64,000 nucleotides of DNA, from contig QAYY01000010.1 of the NCBI GenBank assembly GCA_003054665.1, positions 186,001 to 250,000 on the forward strand, written 5' to 3'. How positions within the stretch are numbered: the first letter of the stretch is position 1; the number at the start of each line of letters is the position of its first letter. The notes beneath the pieces were generated by a model that worked only from the letters and a program-made list of their open reading frames with translations, had not been told where the DNA came from and made no database searches. Source of the stretch: Opitutaceae bacterium EW11 (GTDB lineage: Bacteria > Verrucomicrobiota > Verrucomicrobiia > Opitutales > Opitutaceae). A program made the translations under genes and the position numbers. Positions 42,917-52,208 of the stretch are shown here, one piece after another.

Positions 42917-45001
42917 TCACCACTGCACCCGCACGCCCGCCGTCGCAAATCGCGGAGTGCCGACGATCACCACCATCGCCGCGCTGCGCCCCGTCTCGAT
43001 CCGCTCGTTGAAGAGATTCTCTGCCGTAACGAATAGCTCCGCGTGTTTCCCAATCTCTCGAGCGAGCGCGGCGTCCACCACCAGAGCAGGCGCGAGGCGG
43101 AGCGCGTTTTCGTCATCCTCGAATTGCGCCCCCATCCAGCGCGCCCGCGGAGCAAAACGCCACCCAGCGCGTTTCCAGAGAAGGCCGACGGCTGCAGACG
43201 TCCGCGGCACCTGGGCAACGCGCTTTCCGACAAGCGCGGGCGCCGCCGAGGCACGCGTCACTTCGGCGTCGTTGAGCAGCGCGTCTGCCGTCAACGCCCA
43301 GTCCGCCGTCGCCTGCCAGCGCGCCGACAGCTCGACGCCGCGCACCCGCACGCGGTCGATGTTCTCACGAAGCCGGCCGATTCCGCCGGCAGGGATGAAA
43401 CCGAAGCCCGGTACGTTGCCCGGCCCGCGAGCCACCGTAACGTTGCCGACCGCGCCGCGAAGTTCGTTCCAGAACGCCGTCCCTTCGACCGAAAACGACC
43501 GCCACTCCGCGGCTAGTCCGGTCTCGATCGTGGCGTTCCGCTCCGTGCCGAGATCCGGGTTTGTCTCGGTGATGACGTTTCCCACGCGAAATGGGCGGTA
43601 TAGCTCGTTCAACGTCGGGCGGCGAAACGCGCGTTGTCCCGAGAGTCTCCAGCGCACGGTTCGCGTCGGATTCCAGACCAAGCCGGCCCCGGGGCTCCAC
43701 TCCCAGCCGTCGCGGGAGACATACCGATCGTTGCGTAACGAAGCACCCGATACGCGCTCCCGCTCCCGGCGGAATCCGTCGCTGTCGTTCCAAAAATCGA
43801 GCCGCGATCCGACTGTGAGGCTCCAATGGCGCGCCAGCGGTCTTTCGTGTTGCGCAAAAAGGCCTGCGTTCAGCTGTTTTCCTCCCGATTCCCGGGCACG
43901 TGCGAACAGCCCGTTCGAATACGAGTACCATTCGCGCGATTCGCCGCGCACCTGGCGGATGTCCCCGCCGACCACCGTCCTGACGGAGCCCGGCCGGCCC
44001 CATTCCGCGGTTGCGGCCGCCCCCATCGCCTTGGCCGGAACGTCGTGTTGATCGCTCGCCGGAGTCTCGGCCGTGCGATCGGAATTGACCGAGCCAAAGG
44101 TGCTGGAGAACGACTCGTCTTCCGCGTACGCCGTCGCGGTCCAGCGAGTATCGGCGGCGGGCCGTCCCTCCAAGCCGACGGTGGCGAGAAGATCTCCGGT
44201 CGCGTTCCGGGTGTACGGCGTCCCGTTGCTCCGCCGCTCGTGAAACCAGCGCAGGTCCGCATGGGCCCTGGTCGTCGGCGTAATCGACTGGGTCCACTGC
44301 ACGTCCACCGTCTGGTGCCGTGAGCCCGCCGCGACGTCCACCGCTCCGGCATCCTCCGGCGCGACGACACGATAACCGTCGGTCGAAAACACGCGGCCGC
44401 TCACCTGGAGCAAACCGTCAGCGACGGGTTGATCGATCCGCCACTCGGCGCTGCGAGTCCCAAAATCGCCCAGCCTCAGGTCGACCGTTCCGCCTGACGC
44501 CGCGCTCGGCGGCTCCGTCAACAGCTGCACCACACCGCCGAGCGCGGCGTTGCCCCAAGCCGCGGCACCACCGCCGGAGACGATCTCGGCACGGGCTATC
44601 CCCTCACGCGGCACCTTCGACCACGTCACCCAGCCGCCAAACGGATCGTTGAGCGGCACACCGTCCAGCAAGACGAGCGTCCGGCTTGCGCCGCTCGGGC
44701 CGAGACCCCGGAGAGAGACGCCCTGCGTCGTCGGATGCGCCACCAGGCTGTCGCTTCGCCGGAAGAGACTGAAGGACGGCACCGCGCGCAGAGCTCCATC
44801 GATCGTCAATGCGGGTGCATCCTGGAAATCCGCGCCGGACAACACCCGCGTCGAGAACGGCGACGACTCGGTCGAGGAAGCCCCGCGCGTCGCGGTCACG
44901 ACAACGGTCTCGAGCGGCGTCGTCTGGGCGCGCGCACTCTGCGGACAGAGCAGTCCGTACGCGGCGAAGAGCAGAGACGAGAGTGGGACGACAAACCTCA
45001 C
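42917..45001 (-). CDS. TonB-dependent outer-membrane receptor
   Basis: A 694-residue receptor. Starting at GTG 45001, the signal is RFVVPLSSLLFAAYGLLCPQSARA, ending in AQTT. The plug domain has TVVVTATRGASS (TonB-box-like region), TIDGALRAVPSFSLFRR, GVSLRGLGPSGASRTLVLLDGVPL and the end ALGGVVQLLTE. The rest is a beta-barrel of strand-turn repeats ending in FATAGVRVQW with the terminal aromatic Trp. The size and plug resemble BtuB-like receptors, but no cobalamin riboswitch-like leader is present in the 144 bp upstream. The ligand (vitamin, iron chelate or sugar) is not known. It is divergent from the amidohydrolase gene. Confidence 0.9.
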   Translation of the reverse strand: MRFVVPLSSLLFAAYGLLCPQSARAQTTPLETVVVTATRGASSTESSPFSTRVLSGADFQDAPALTIDGALRAVPSFSLFRRSDSLVAHPTTQGVSLRGLGPSGASRTLVLLDGVPLNDPFGGWVTWSKVPREGIARAEIVSGGGAAAWGNAALGGVVQLLTEPPSAASGGTVDLRLGDFGTRSAEWRIDQPVADGLLQVSGRVFSTDGYRVVAPEDAGAVDVAAGSRHQTVDVQWTQSITPTTRAHADLRWFHERRSNGTPYTRNATGDLLATVGLEGRPAADTRWTATAYAEDESFSSTFGSVNSDRTAETPASDQHDVPAKAMGAAATAEWGRPGSVRTVVGGDIRQVRGESREWYSYSNGLFARARESGGKQLNAGLFAQHERPLARHWSLTVGSRLDFWNDSDGFRRERERVSGASLRNDRYVSRDGWEWSPGAGLVWNPTRTVRWRLSGQRAFRRPTLNELYRPFRVGNVITETNPDLGTERNATIETGLAAEWRSFSVEGTAFWNELRGAVGNVTVARGPGNVPGFGFIPAGGIGRLRENIDRVRVRGVELSARWQATADWALTADALLNDAEVTRASAAPALVGKRVAQVPRTSAAVGLLWKRAGWRFAPRARWMGAQFEDDENALRLAPALVVDAALAREIGKHAELFVTAENLFNERIETGRSAAMVVIVGTPRFATAGVRVQW

Positions 45002-45145
45002 AGGTCCCGCACGGAAGCCAGCCGCACCCACGCCGCAAATCCGCCGGCCATTTGGCGTTTGCCCGCCCGGGCAGCCCCGAGGCGAGTATTCCCCGCTTGC
45101 CGCGGCTTTCGCTTTTTGCGGCCATCTTCTCTCCCCATCCACCCC

Positions 45146-45970
45146 ATGATCGACGCCCACCAGCATTTCTGGAAGTACTCGCCAACCGAATACGACTGGA
45201 TCGACGACAAGATGGCCCGAATTCGCCGGGATTTTCTGCCCGACGATCTCGCGCCGATCCTGGCCGCGGCCGGCGTAGGCGGATCGCTCGCCGTGCAAGC
45301 CAGGCAAACCCTTGAAGAAACGGCATGGCTGCTGGACCTTGCCCGGCAGTTTTCACTCATCCGCGGCGTGGTCGGCTGGGTGCCGTTGGCCGAATCGGGC
45401 GTGGAGAAGCATCTCGATCGTTTTGCCGCCTCCAAGGCTTTGAAAGGCGTGCGCCACGTGGTGCAAGGTGAGCCCGAAGGTTTTCTCGACCGCGCCGAGT
45501 TCAACGCCGGAATCCGTCAGGTCACGGCGAGGAATCTCGTTTATGACATCCTGATTTTCGCCCGGCAGCTTCCGGAGGCGATCCGCTTCCTGGACCGGCA
45601 TCCGAACCAGCGATTCGTGGTCGACCATATCGCGAAACCGCGCGTCTCCGGCGCCCCCGATCCGGTCTGGGCTCGAGGCATGCGGGAGCTGGCTCGCCGG
45701 CCCAACGTCCGCTGCAAATTCTCCGGTGTCGTGACGGAGATTCCGGACTGGAAGTGGACGCCCGGGCTGCTGAAGCCCTATTTCGACGTCGTCCTCGAAG
45801 CCTTTGGACCGTCTCGCCTGATGTTCGGCTCCGACTGGCCCGTCTGCCTCGTGGCCATTTCCTACGGAGAGTGGGCGGATTGCGTGAGAAGCTTCGTGAA
45901 ACCGCTCTCACCCGACGAACAGGCCCACGTCCTCGAGCGGAGCGTGAAAACGGCGTACGGGCTCACCTGA
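45146..45970 (+). CDS. amidohydrolase family lactonase (fuconolactonase-like)
   Basis: A 274-residue TIM-barrel hydrolase starting MIDAHQHFWKYSPTEYDWID. DAHQHFW with the following TEYDWI is the mark of the COG3618 group, which includes L-fucono-1,5-lactonase, L-rhamnono-lactonase and 4-sulfomuconolactone hydrolase. Further marks are VVDHIAKPRV and LMFGSDWPVCLV with the metal or catalytic Asp. The likely reaction is lactone hydrolysis in breakdown of a deoxy sugar. The start codon lies on the ATG at 45146, upstream of which the frame has no family sequence. No other fucose or rhamnose genes are adjacent. Confidence 0.85.
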   Translation: MIDAHQHFWKYSPTEYDWIDDKMARIRRDFLPDDLAPILAAAGVGGSLAVQARQTLEETAWLLDLARQFSLIRGVVGWVPLAESGVEKHLDRFAASKALKGVRHVVQGEPEGFLDRAEFNAGIRQVTARNLVYDILIFARQLPEAIRFLDRHPNQRFVVDHIAKPRVSGAPDPVWARGMRELARRPNVRCKFSGVVTEIPDWKWTPGLLKPYFDVVLEAFGPSRLMFGSDWPVCLVAISYGEWADCVRSFVKPLSPDEQAHVLERSVKTAYGLT

Positions 45971-46124
45971 TCGCAGTCGCCGATTTCGCGCAGCCCTCCG
46001 GACCGGCGTTTCCACCGGAAAAAAAGACCTTCGGAAGACTCCGCCTAGCGGCGGCGTATTCGCACTGGACGGACGAACCCCAGCCCCCAAAGTGGCGCGA
46101 ATGCCTCGCCGAGTTTGCCGTCTG

Positions 46125-47516
46125 ATGCTCCGCCCCCTGCTCACCTGCTTCCTCCTTGCCGCGTTTCTGGCAGGCTGCAGTTCGGAGACATCGAATCCGC
46201 AGACGGCCCGGCGTCCGGTCACGCGCGCACAGCGGACTGTGGCGAAGGCCGGCGAAACCCCCTCCCGCCCGAAAGCGACGTCGCCCGGCAACGGCAGCTC
46301 TCCGATTTCGGCGGCGCCTTCCCGCCCCGAAGGCCCCGTCATGCTCGGGATCGACGTACTGGCTGCGCAGAATTTTGCGCCGATCGCGGGGAAACGGATC
46401 GGGCTCTTTACCCACCCTGCGGGCGTCAACCGCTTCGGCGTGCCGACGGTCGAGGTCCTTCGACGCGCACCAAACGTGAAGCTGGTATGCCTGTTCGCTC
46501 CCGAACACGGCATCGACGGCAGCCATCCGGCAAGCGAACGTTTTCCGGACACGATCGACAAGCGCACCGGCCTCCCTGCCTATTCGCTCTACGGAAAGAT
46601 CAAGCGTCCCTCGAAAGCCCAGCTCAAATCGATCGACGCGATGGTCATCGATCTCCAGGACATCGGCGTCCGTTCGTACACGTTCATCTCCTGGATGCGG
46701 TATGCGATCGAAGCGTGTTTCGAAGCGGGAGTTGAAGTGGTTATTCTCGACCGGCCGAATCCCCTTGGCGGCTTGAAGGTCGACGGTCCAATCATCGATC
46801 GCGACCTGATGAGCGACGTCGGCGCTTTCCAGATTCCCTATGTCCATGGCATGACCATGGGCGAACTCGCGCGAATGGCGGTGGCCACGCCCGGCGTGCT
46901 CAACATCACGGATGCCGTTCGCGCACGGGGCAAACTCACCGTTGTTCCGATGCAGGGCTGGCACCGCTCCATGCGTTGGCCGGAAACGGGTCTGACCTTC
47001 ATCGCCACCTCGCCCAACGTTCCCGACTTCGCCGCCTGTGTCGGCTATGCGATGACGGGACTCGGCTGCCAGATCGGCGGTTTCACCCATGGCATCGGGA
47101 CGCAGTACCCGTTTCGCGGACTCTTCTACAACGGCAAGCCGGTGGACCAGATCCAGCGCGAGCTCGAAGCGCTTCGCGTTCCCGGACTCGCCTTTCGAAA
47201 GGTCTCCGTGATCAAGGCCAACGGCCAGCCGGCGATCGGTGTCTACGTCGAAGTTAACGACTGGGACGATTGGCATCCGACCGAACTCAGCTTCCAGCTC
47301 ATGCGCCTGGCGTGCAGATTCAGCGGGACAAATCCGTTTGCCCGCGCGAATCGGACGGATGCCCGCAGTTTCAAAATCCACACCGGCTCGAATCAGCTCT
47401 GGAATGCACTCGTGCGCGACGGAGCGCGGACGAATATCGAGGCGTTCATCGCGGAGTGGCGCCGCCAGGATCAGCTCTTCCAGCTCTCGGCGCGCAAATT
47501 CTGGCTCTACGACTGA
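46125..47516 (+). CDS. DUF1343 (NamZ-like) exo-N-acetylmuramidase lipoprotein
   Basis: A 463-residue lipoprotein. The ATG at 46125 begins MLRPLLTCFLLAAFLAGCSS, with lipobox LAGC; ATG 46101 and GTG 46092 are in-frame alternatives. A Pro/Ser/Ala-rich linker of about 65 residues follows. The DUF1343 domain begins MLGIDVLAAQNFAPIAGKRI and shows GLFTHPAGVNRFG, CLFAPEHGI, MVIDLQDIGVRSYTFISWM and VILDRPNPLGG, all typical. Related NamZ of Bacillus and Tannerella removes terminal MurNAc from peptidoglycan fragments. Here it would act on cell-wall material in the periplasm or outside. Confidence 0.85.
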   Translation: MLRPLLTCFLLAAFLAGCSSETSNPQTARRPVTRAQRTVAKAGETPSRPKATSPGNGSSPISAAPSRPEGPVMLGIDVLAAQNFAPIAGKRIGLFTHPAGVNRFGVPTVEVLRRAPNVKLVCLFAPEHGIDGSHPASERFPDTIDKRTGLPAYSLYGKIKRPSKAQLKSIDAMVIDLQDIGVRSYTFISWMRYAIEACFEAGVEVVILDRPNPLGGLKVDGPIIDRDLMSDVGAFQIPYVHGMTMGELARMAVATPGVLNITDAVRARGKLTVVPMQGWHRSMRWPETGLTFIATSPNVPDFAACVGYAMTGLGCQIGGFTHGIGTQYPFRGLFYNGKPVDQIQRELEALRVPGLAFRKVSVIKANGQPAIGVYVEVNDWDDWHPTELSFQLMRLACRFSGTNPFARANRTDARSFKIHTGSNQLWNALVRDGARTNIEAFIAEWRRQDQLFQLSARKFWLYD

Positions 47517-47650
47517 GCCGCTCCGGCTGAAATTCCGTCAGCCCCAGCAGAGTCGCGGCCGGCGGCTCGCGCTCGCCCACGAAACGGTTGTGCGGCCTGC
47601 GGCACTTCGGCCACTTCCGGCTTTGAGTCGCAGCACCACCTCACAAGCGC

Positions 47651-47677
47651 AAAAAAACCCGCTCGTCGGTGAGCGGG
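47651..47677 (-). terminator. intrinsic terminator of the 47703-48182 gene
   Basis: On the minus strand a 7-bp stem (arms 47671-47677 and 47658-47664) is followed by seven T (47651-47657). It lies 25 bp after the stop of the secreted protein gene and is well placed to end its transcript. Confidence 0.85.
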
Positions 47678-47702
47678 CTTCCTGCAGAGCAACGCCGAAA
47701 TC

Positions 47703-48182
47703 TCAGGGCGTGTAGCGAACGACGTAACTCTCCTTCGACTCGCCCTCCTCCGGGATGAGCGTCAGGTAGATCGGGTAGTTGTACGGCGGCCGTACGAAGG
47801 TCGTCCCGCGCAACGAGGCGCCATCGTCCGCCGGATTCAACACGGTGCGATCCTCGCCCGCTTTGGTCTTCGGATTCCAGTGCGCGAAGGCCCGGGCCAC
47901 ATCGGCTTTCACCGGCTTCTTCTTCTCGTTCCAGAAGCTCAGTTTGAACTTACCGTCGATCACCTCGAGCGTGAGGTATTGGCCGTTGGGGCGGTTCAAC
48001 ACGACGCCCGGCAGTTTGATGTCGTCAGGGTTCTGTTCCTCCTCGGCAGCCGCAGGCGCGGTCTTCTCCGCCGGTTTACGGGGAGGCGTGTTTCCCTTTT
48101 TGGCCGGAGTCTCGGCGAGCAATGGCAGTGCAAGAACAGCAGCGATAGCCAACAGCAACGACTTAGCGGCGTGGGGCTTCAT
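47703..48182 (-). CDS. exported protein of unknown function
   Basis: A 159-residue protein with a signal peptide (MKPHAAKSLLLAIAAVLALPLLA). A 30-residue Lys/Pro/Ala/Glu-rich stretch (AKKGNTPPRKPAEKTAPAAA) is followed by a compact domain of about 105 residues: KLPGVVLNRPNGQYLTLEVI, FKLSFWNEKKKPVKADVARA and a C-terminal strand region YPIYLTLIPEEGESKESYVV. I do not recognise a named family; it looks like a beta-rich periplasmic protein. The start at 48182 is the first ATG before the signal. It is 133 bp from the rarA stop on the same strand and has its own terminator. Confidence 0.65.
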   Translation of the reverse strand: MKPHAAKSLLLAIAAVLALPLLAETPAKKGNTPPRKPAEKTAPAAAEEEQNPDDIKLPGVVLNRPNGQYLTLEVIDGKFKLSFWNEKKKPVKADVARAFAHWNPKTKAGEDRTVLNPADDGASLRGTTFVRPPYNYPIYLTLIPEEGESKESYVVRYTP

Positions 48183-48315
48183 GTGAGCATGAATAGTTTG
48201 CCCGAGGGGAGCCGCAAGCGGCATTCCGTAAACGCCCAGTAAAACCCGGCTTAGGACGTGTTTCACGGGGGATCCCACGATCCGGCCGCGTCGAGCTGCG
48301 CGTGCGTCACGCCGC

Positions 48316-49686
48316 TCAACGGGTCCGCTGCTGGGTGCGGAGGCTGGCCTTGAGTTCGCGCCAGCGCGCCAAGCGCTCCGCGATCTTCACCTCGGCGCCG
48401 TTCTGCTTCGGTGAATACAGCGAGAGCGGCTTCTCCAGGTAATCCTGCCCGGAGATTCCCTCGGGGAACTCGTGCGAGTACGCGTAGCCTTTGCCGTGTC
48501 CCATGCGCTTGCTGGCCTGTCCGCCTTTGTCGCGAAGCGCCATCGGCACGGACTGCACGGGTTGGTTGGCCAAGGCCGCTTTCGCGGCGCCCAGCGCCAT
48601 AGTCGCCGAGTTGCTCTTCGGGGCGAGAGCGATGTACAGCGTCGCGTGCGCCAGCGTGAGTTCGCACTCCGGGAGTCCCACGAAATCGCAGGCGTGGTGC
48701 GCCGCCACGGCCAGCGGGAGAGCCAACGGGTCGGCCAAACCGATGTCCTCCGACGCGAGGATCACCAAACGCCGTGCGATGAATCGCGGATCCTCTCCAC
48801 CGCCGAGCATCTTCGCCAACCAGTACAGGGCCGCGTCCGGATCTCCGCCCCGGCAGCTTTTGATGAAGGCCGAGATCGTGTCGTAGTGTTCATCTTCGTC
48901 GGCATCGTAACGAATGCGGCGCTCGCGCGCAAAAACCTCCAGCTCCTTCGGCGTGATCTCCGCGCCTTCCGGAAGGCTGAGCACGATGACCTCGAGTGCG
49001 TTCAGCGCCCGGCGCAGATCGCCGTCGCAGAGTACCGCCAGGTCCGCGAGCACTTCGTCCTTCGCCGTGCAATGCCGGCCGCCGAGGCCGCGAAGCTCGT
49101 CCGACAGGGCGCGCTTCAGGACCGACGCCACCGCGCCCGTCGAAAGCGGTTCGAGGCGGAAAAGGTGGCTCCGGGAAAGCAGCGGCGGGTTTACGTAGAA
49201 CCCGGGATTGTGCGTGGTCGCGCCGATCAGGCGCACATGACCCTCCTCGACGTCGGGCAGCAGCAGGTCCTGCTGCGATTTGTTGAATCGGTGAAGCTCG
49301 TCGATGAACAGGAGGGTCGGCGTCTGCTGCATGCGCCGCGCGGTCGCGAGGATTTCGCGCAGTTCGGCGACGTTGGACATGACCGCGTTGATCCGGACGA
49401 ACCGGCTTTTCGTTTCCCGTGCGATCACTTCGGCGAAACTCGTTTTTCCGCAGCCGGGCGGACCGTAGAAGATCAGGCTACCGAACCGATTCGTGGCGAC
49501 CAGCCGGGGCAAGAGCGATCCGGCCGCCGTGAGATGCTCCTGGCCGACGATCTCGCCCAGCGTCTGCGGGCGCATGCGCGCCGCAAGCGGCTGATGAGCC
49601 GGCTTGGCCGTTTTCTCGGCGGGGGCGCTCGGCTCCGAGACGATCTCAGCGTCTCCAAAAAGGTCGGGTTGCTCGGAAGAAGGCAT
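48316..49686 (-). CDS. rarA: replication-associated recombination protein A (AAA ATPase)
   Basis: A 456-residue AAA+ ATPase of the RarA/MgsA/WRNIP1 family. After a short N-terminal tail (MPSSEQPDLFG) come PLAARMRPQTLGEIVGQEHL, Walker A YGPPGCGKTSF, Walker B TLLFIDELHRFNKSQQD, sensor 1 LIGATTHNPGFYV and the Arg of sensor 2 in GDLRRALNALEV. The C-terminal MgsA part has IKSCRGGDPDAALYWLAKML and LASEDIGLADPLAL. RarA acts at stalled replication forks with SSB and RecA. The start at 49686 is the first Met before the conserved region; the frame extends to 49827 with no family match. Confidence 0.95.
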   Translation of the reverse strand: MPSSEQPDLFGDAEIVSEPSAPAEKTAKPAHQPLAARMRPQTLGEIVGQEHLTAAGSLLPRLVATNRFGSLIFYGPPGCGKTSFAEVIARETKSRFVRINAVMSNVAELREILATARRMQQTPTLLFIDELHRFNKSQQDLLLPDVEEGHVRLIGATTHNPGFYVNPPLLSRSHLFRLEPLSTGAVASVLKRALSDELRGLGGRHCTAKDEVLADLAVLCDGDLRRALNALEVIVLSLPEGAEITPKELEVFARERRIRYDADEDEHYDTISAFIKSCRGGDPDAALYWLAKMLGGGEDPRFIARRLVILASEDIGLADPLALPLAVAAHHACDFVGLPECELTLAHATLYIALAPKSNSATMALGAAKAALANQPVQSVPMALRDKGGQASKRMGHGKGYAYSHEFPEGISGQDYLEKPLSLYSPKQNGAEVKIAERLARWRELKASLRTQQRTR

Positions 49687-49889
49687 GCGGAAGGCGGAAA
49701 TGTACACATCCGAGCCCAAGCACCAAATGGATTTCGAACGGCCGAATCGCGGGATCTGACGGGAAACGCTTTCCTCTTTTCGCCACCTCGAGTCGGAAGC
49801 TCGATTACCCAGGGCTCGGAGAATCAAGGGAGTCCGAAGGCAAAAACAGAGTCATTGCCATTGGTCATCTTTTATTGACCCTTCGTGTC

Positions 49890-51536
49890 ATGCTCGCTCG
49901 CAGCCTGCGCCATCGCGCGCCGGTCCTGTGGTTGCTGCTTCCGTTCCTGGCGGGATTGGTGGCGGCGCGGATTCTGCCACGGCCCGTTCCGATACCGCCA
50001 ATCGCCGCGCTCGCGCTTGTCTGCGTCTTGGCCTCTCTATGGCCGCTGCGTCGCCCTGTTCCTTGGGCCGTTTCGCTCTGCCTTGGGCTCTTCTTCGCGG
50101 GTGCCTGCCACTATCAGGTGACTCGGGCACGCATGCCCGAATGGGACGAGTTGCCGCCGCGCCAGACGGAATTGTGCCTGCGCGTCGAACGAGTTTTTGC
50201 TCCGAAGCCGGGCAGTAAAACGATCAGCGGCCTCGCCAGCGTGACCGAAGCCTCCGAAGCCGTCGGCGAGATCCGGGGCCAGCGGGTCTATTTCTCCCTT
50301 CGACCAAGCCGGGGAACAACCCTGCCCCTTCGCTCCGAAGAGCTGGGCTGCGTCGGGATTCTCGAGAGCCTTCCGCCGAACGCCGACACGGCAACGTTCG
50401 CAGGCTTCCTCGCCAATTCCGGCGTCAACTTCAGGTTCACCCGCGGCCGAGTTCTGCGGAGGGTTCGGGAGCCGACCGCGTATCGACAATTCTGCGACCG
50501 CGCGCTGCACCGTTTTTCGTCGATCCTCAACGCCGGCCTGGAGGATCGCCCCGAACTCTCCGCGATTTCCCGAGGCATGCTGCTCGGGGAAGTCGGGGAG
50601 CTGACGGCCGAGCAAAACGCGCTCTTTCTTCAAAGCGGCACGCTGCACCTGTTTTCGGTCAGCGGACTCCATATCGCCGCTATCGCCGTGGCGCTGCATT
50701 TCGCCTTTGGGATCCTGAGGCTGCCTCGTTGGCCGAAATTCGCCGTGAGTCTGGCCGCGCTTTGGCTCTACGTCGACATCACCGGGGCCAGCCCATCCGC
50801 AGTACGGGCCTTCTGGATGGTGCTACTCGTCGAGGCGGCTTACGCGTTGCGGCGGCCGATCAATCCGGTCGCGACGCTCGGTCTGTCCGCCCTCGTCGCG
50901 CTCGTGGCGAACCCATTCCAACTTTTCGGCGCCAGCTTTCAGATGTCGTACGGGATCGTCGCGGGACTGCTCCTTCTCGGCCTGCCGCTGGCAGAGCGCT
51001 GGCAGGACAAGACCGCGCTTTTTTCGGAGGTGCCCAAAGTGACCTGGGCGTGGTGGCAGCACGCGCTGGTCTGGTGCCAACGCGCCATCGCCGGTTCGCT
51101 GGGCATCGGCGTCGCTACGGGACTCGTCGGCGACATCGCGGGCGTACTCTACTTCCAACTGTTCACGCCGGGCGCCCTCGCCGCCAACCTCGTACTGATT
51201 CCGCTGTCGTCGTTCGCCCTCTGGTCCGGATTTCTGTCTCTGATAGCGGGCCTGGCCGGCGGCATCTGGCTGAGCGCCGTGTTCAACCATGCGGCGGCTC
51301 TGATTCTTTTCGCCATCCAGGAGGCGATCCGGCTTTGCGTCGCCATGCCCGGCGCCTTCGTGCGCGGTCAGTTCACGACCGTCTCGCTCGGCTTCGGAGC
51401 CTTCGCAGGGCTCGTGGCGTTGTTCCTTTACGGATACTCGACCCGCTGGGAACTGCGGCGCGGCGGTTACTGGCCGCCGTTTGCCTGGACCGCCCTCGCA
51501 CTGACGGTGGCGGTCCGCTACGGAGCGAAGAACTGA
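49890..51536 (+). CDS. comEC: ComEC/Rec2-family DNA uptake channel, without the C-terminal nuclease-like domain
   Basis: A 548-residue membrane protein. The N-terminus has three to four helices (APVLWLLLPFLAGLVAAR). The DUF4131 region follows, and the competence domain begins near residue 230 with GMLLGEVGELTAEQNALFLQSG, then LHLFSVSGLHIAAIAVALHFA, the hallmark ComEC motif. Later helices carry GASPSAVRAFWMVLLVEAA and LFGASFQMSYGIVAGLLLLG. The protein ends after the last helices; the metallo-beta-lactamase-like domain found in many ComEC proteins is absent. It probably imports single-stranded DNA through the inner membrane. The start at 49890 (MLARSLRHRAP) is used; TTG 49875 is an alternative. 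Confidence 0.85.
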   Translation: MLARSLRHRAPVLWLLLPFLAGLVAARILPRPVPIPPIAALALVCVLASLWPLRRPVPWAVSLCLGLFFAGACHYQVTRARMPEWDELPPRQTELCLRVERVFAPKPGSKTISGLASVTEASEAVGEIRGQRVYFSLRPSRGTTLPLRSEELGCVGILESLPPNADTATFAGFLANSGVNFRFTRGRVLRRVREPTAYRQFCDRALHRFSSILNAGLEDRPELSAISRGMLLGEVGELTAEQNALFLQSGTLHLFSVSGLHIAAIAVALHFAFGILRLPRWPKFAVSLAALWLYVDITGASPSAVRAFWMVLLVEAAYALRRPINPVATLGLSALVALVANPFQLFGASFQMSYGIVAGLLLLGLPLAERWQDKTALFSEVPKVTWAWWQHALVWCQRAIAGSLGIGVATGLVGDIAGVLYFQLFTPGALAANLVLIPLSSFALWSGFLSLIAGLAGGIWLSAVFNHAAALILFAIQEAIRLCVAMPGAFVRGQFTTVSLGFGAFAGLVALFLYGYSTRWELRRGGYWPPFAWTALALTVAVRYGAKN

Positions 51537-51573
51537 GCACGCATCAGTCCGTGGATACAGCGCGAGGCGCGGA

Positions 51574-51861
51574 TCAACGCTGGGCGCGGCGCACGCGTTC
51601 TTTCTCGTCCTCGCGTTCTTCCTCGAGGCGGGCTCGCTCGTTCGCGATCTGCTTCTGCACCTGCTCGATCTCCTCGAGTTTTCCGCCTGCCATCGCCTGC
51701 TCGAGCTTCTGCTTCAGGAAGATCTCCCGCTCGGCGATCTTGCCCTTGTACACGCGATCGATCTCGGCGAGCCGGTCCTTCTGCTCTGCGGTCAGCGGCT
51801 TGGTTGATTCCGGATCGGACTTGGCGAGACGTTCCATCGCGAGTTCGTAGGCGCTTTTCAT
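51574..51861 (-). CDS. small coiled-coil protein
   Basis: A 95-residue, highly charged protein starting MKSAYELAMERLAKSDPEST. The central and C-terminal part is almost all Glu, Lys, Arg, Gln and Ala with heptad spacing (AERLEE-like, for example EIEQVQKQIANERARLEEER), so a long coiled coil is expected. It resembles small conserved proteins found near other genes in Verrucomicrobia and Planctomycetes; its role is unknown. The ATG at 51861 is preferred to the longer frame from 51897, since the family-like part starts there. It is convergent with the comEC gene, 37 bp apart. Confidence 0.65.
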   Translation of the reverse strand: MKSAYELAMERLAKSDPESTKPLTAEQKDRLAEIDRVYKGKIAEREIFLKQKLEQAMAGGKLEEIEQVQKQIANERARLEEEREDEKERVRRAQR

Positions 51862-52208
51862 GCGCCGCAATTTCGCGGGCTCCTTCCGCGGAATCAAGCA
51901 GCGTGATGCGGTCCACTTTTCGCGGGAAAAACCTCCGTTTCGGCCCCTGCGCCGTCAAAACCATGTCAAACTATGCCGCGGACACGGGTCCTTGGGCCAG
52001 AACGGCTTCCGCAGATGAACTTCGACTTCACAACGCAATTCATTCGTGGCTGTCTGATCGCGTCCTTCACGGGACGACCACACACTGCTCGATCGGCCGG
52101 GAGCGCATCACACTTTCGGTTACGCCTGCATCACCAGGCTTGGTCGGCACCCTGTCACCATGTCCATCCATGCACCCGAAACGCCGACGCCACACACGTC
52201 CGCTGCAG
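51862..52208. other. intergenic region or 5' part of the following ORF
   Basis: The frame of the next gene is open back to ATG 51963 (MSNYAADTGPWARTASADELRL), but third-position GC is weaker here than after 52209 and the residues do not form a recognisable domain. A promoter between divergent genes is more likely. The choice cannot be settled by reading alone. Confidence 0.3.

Noticed and set aside
45002-45145. Cobalamin riboswitch before the TonB receptor
   Set aside because: The gap is only 144 bp and lacks a recognisable B12-box-like sequence.
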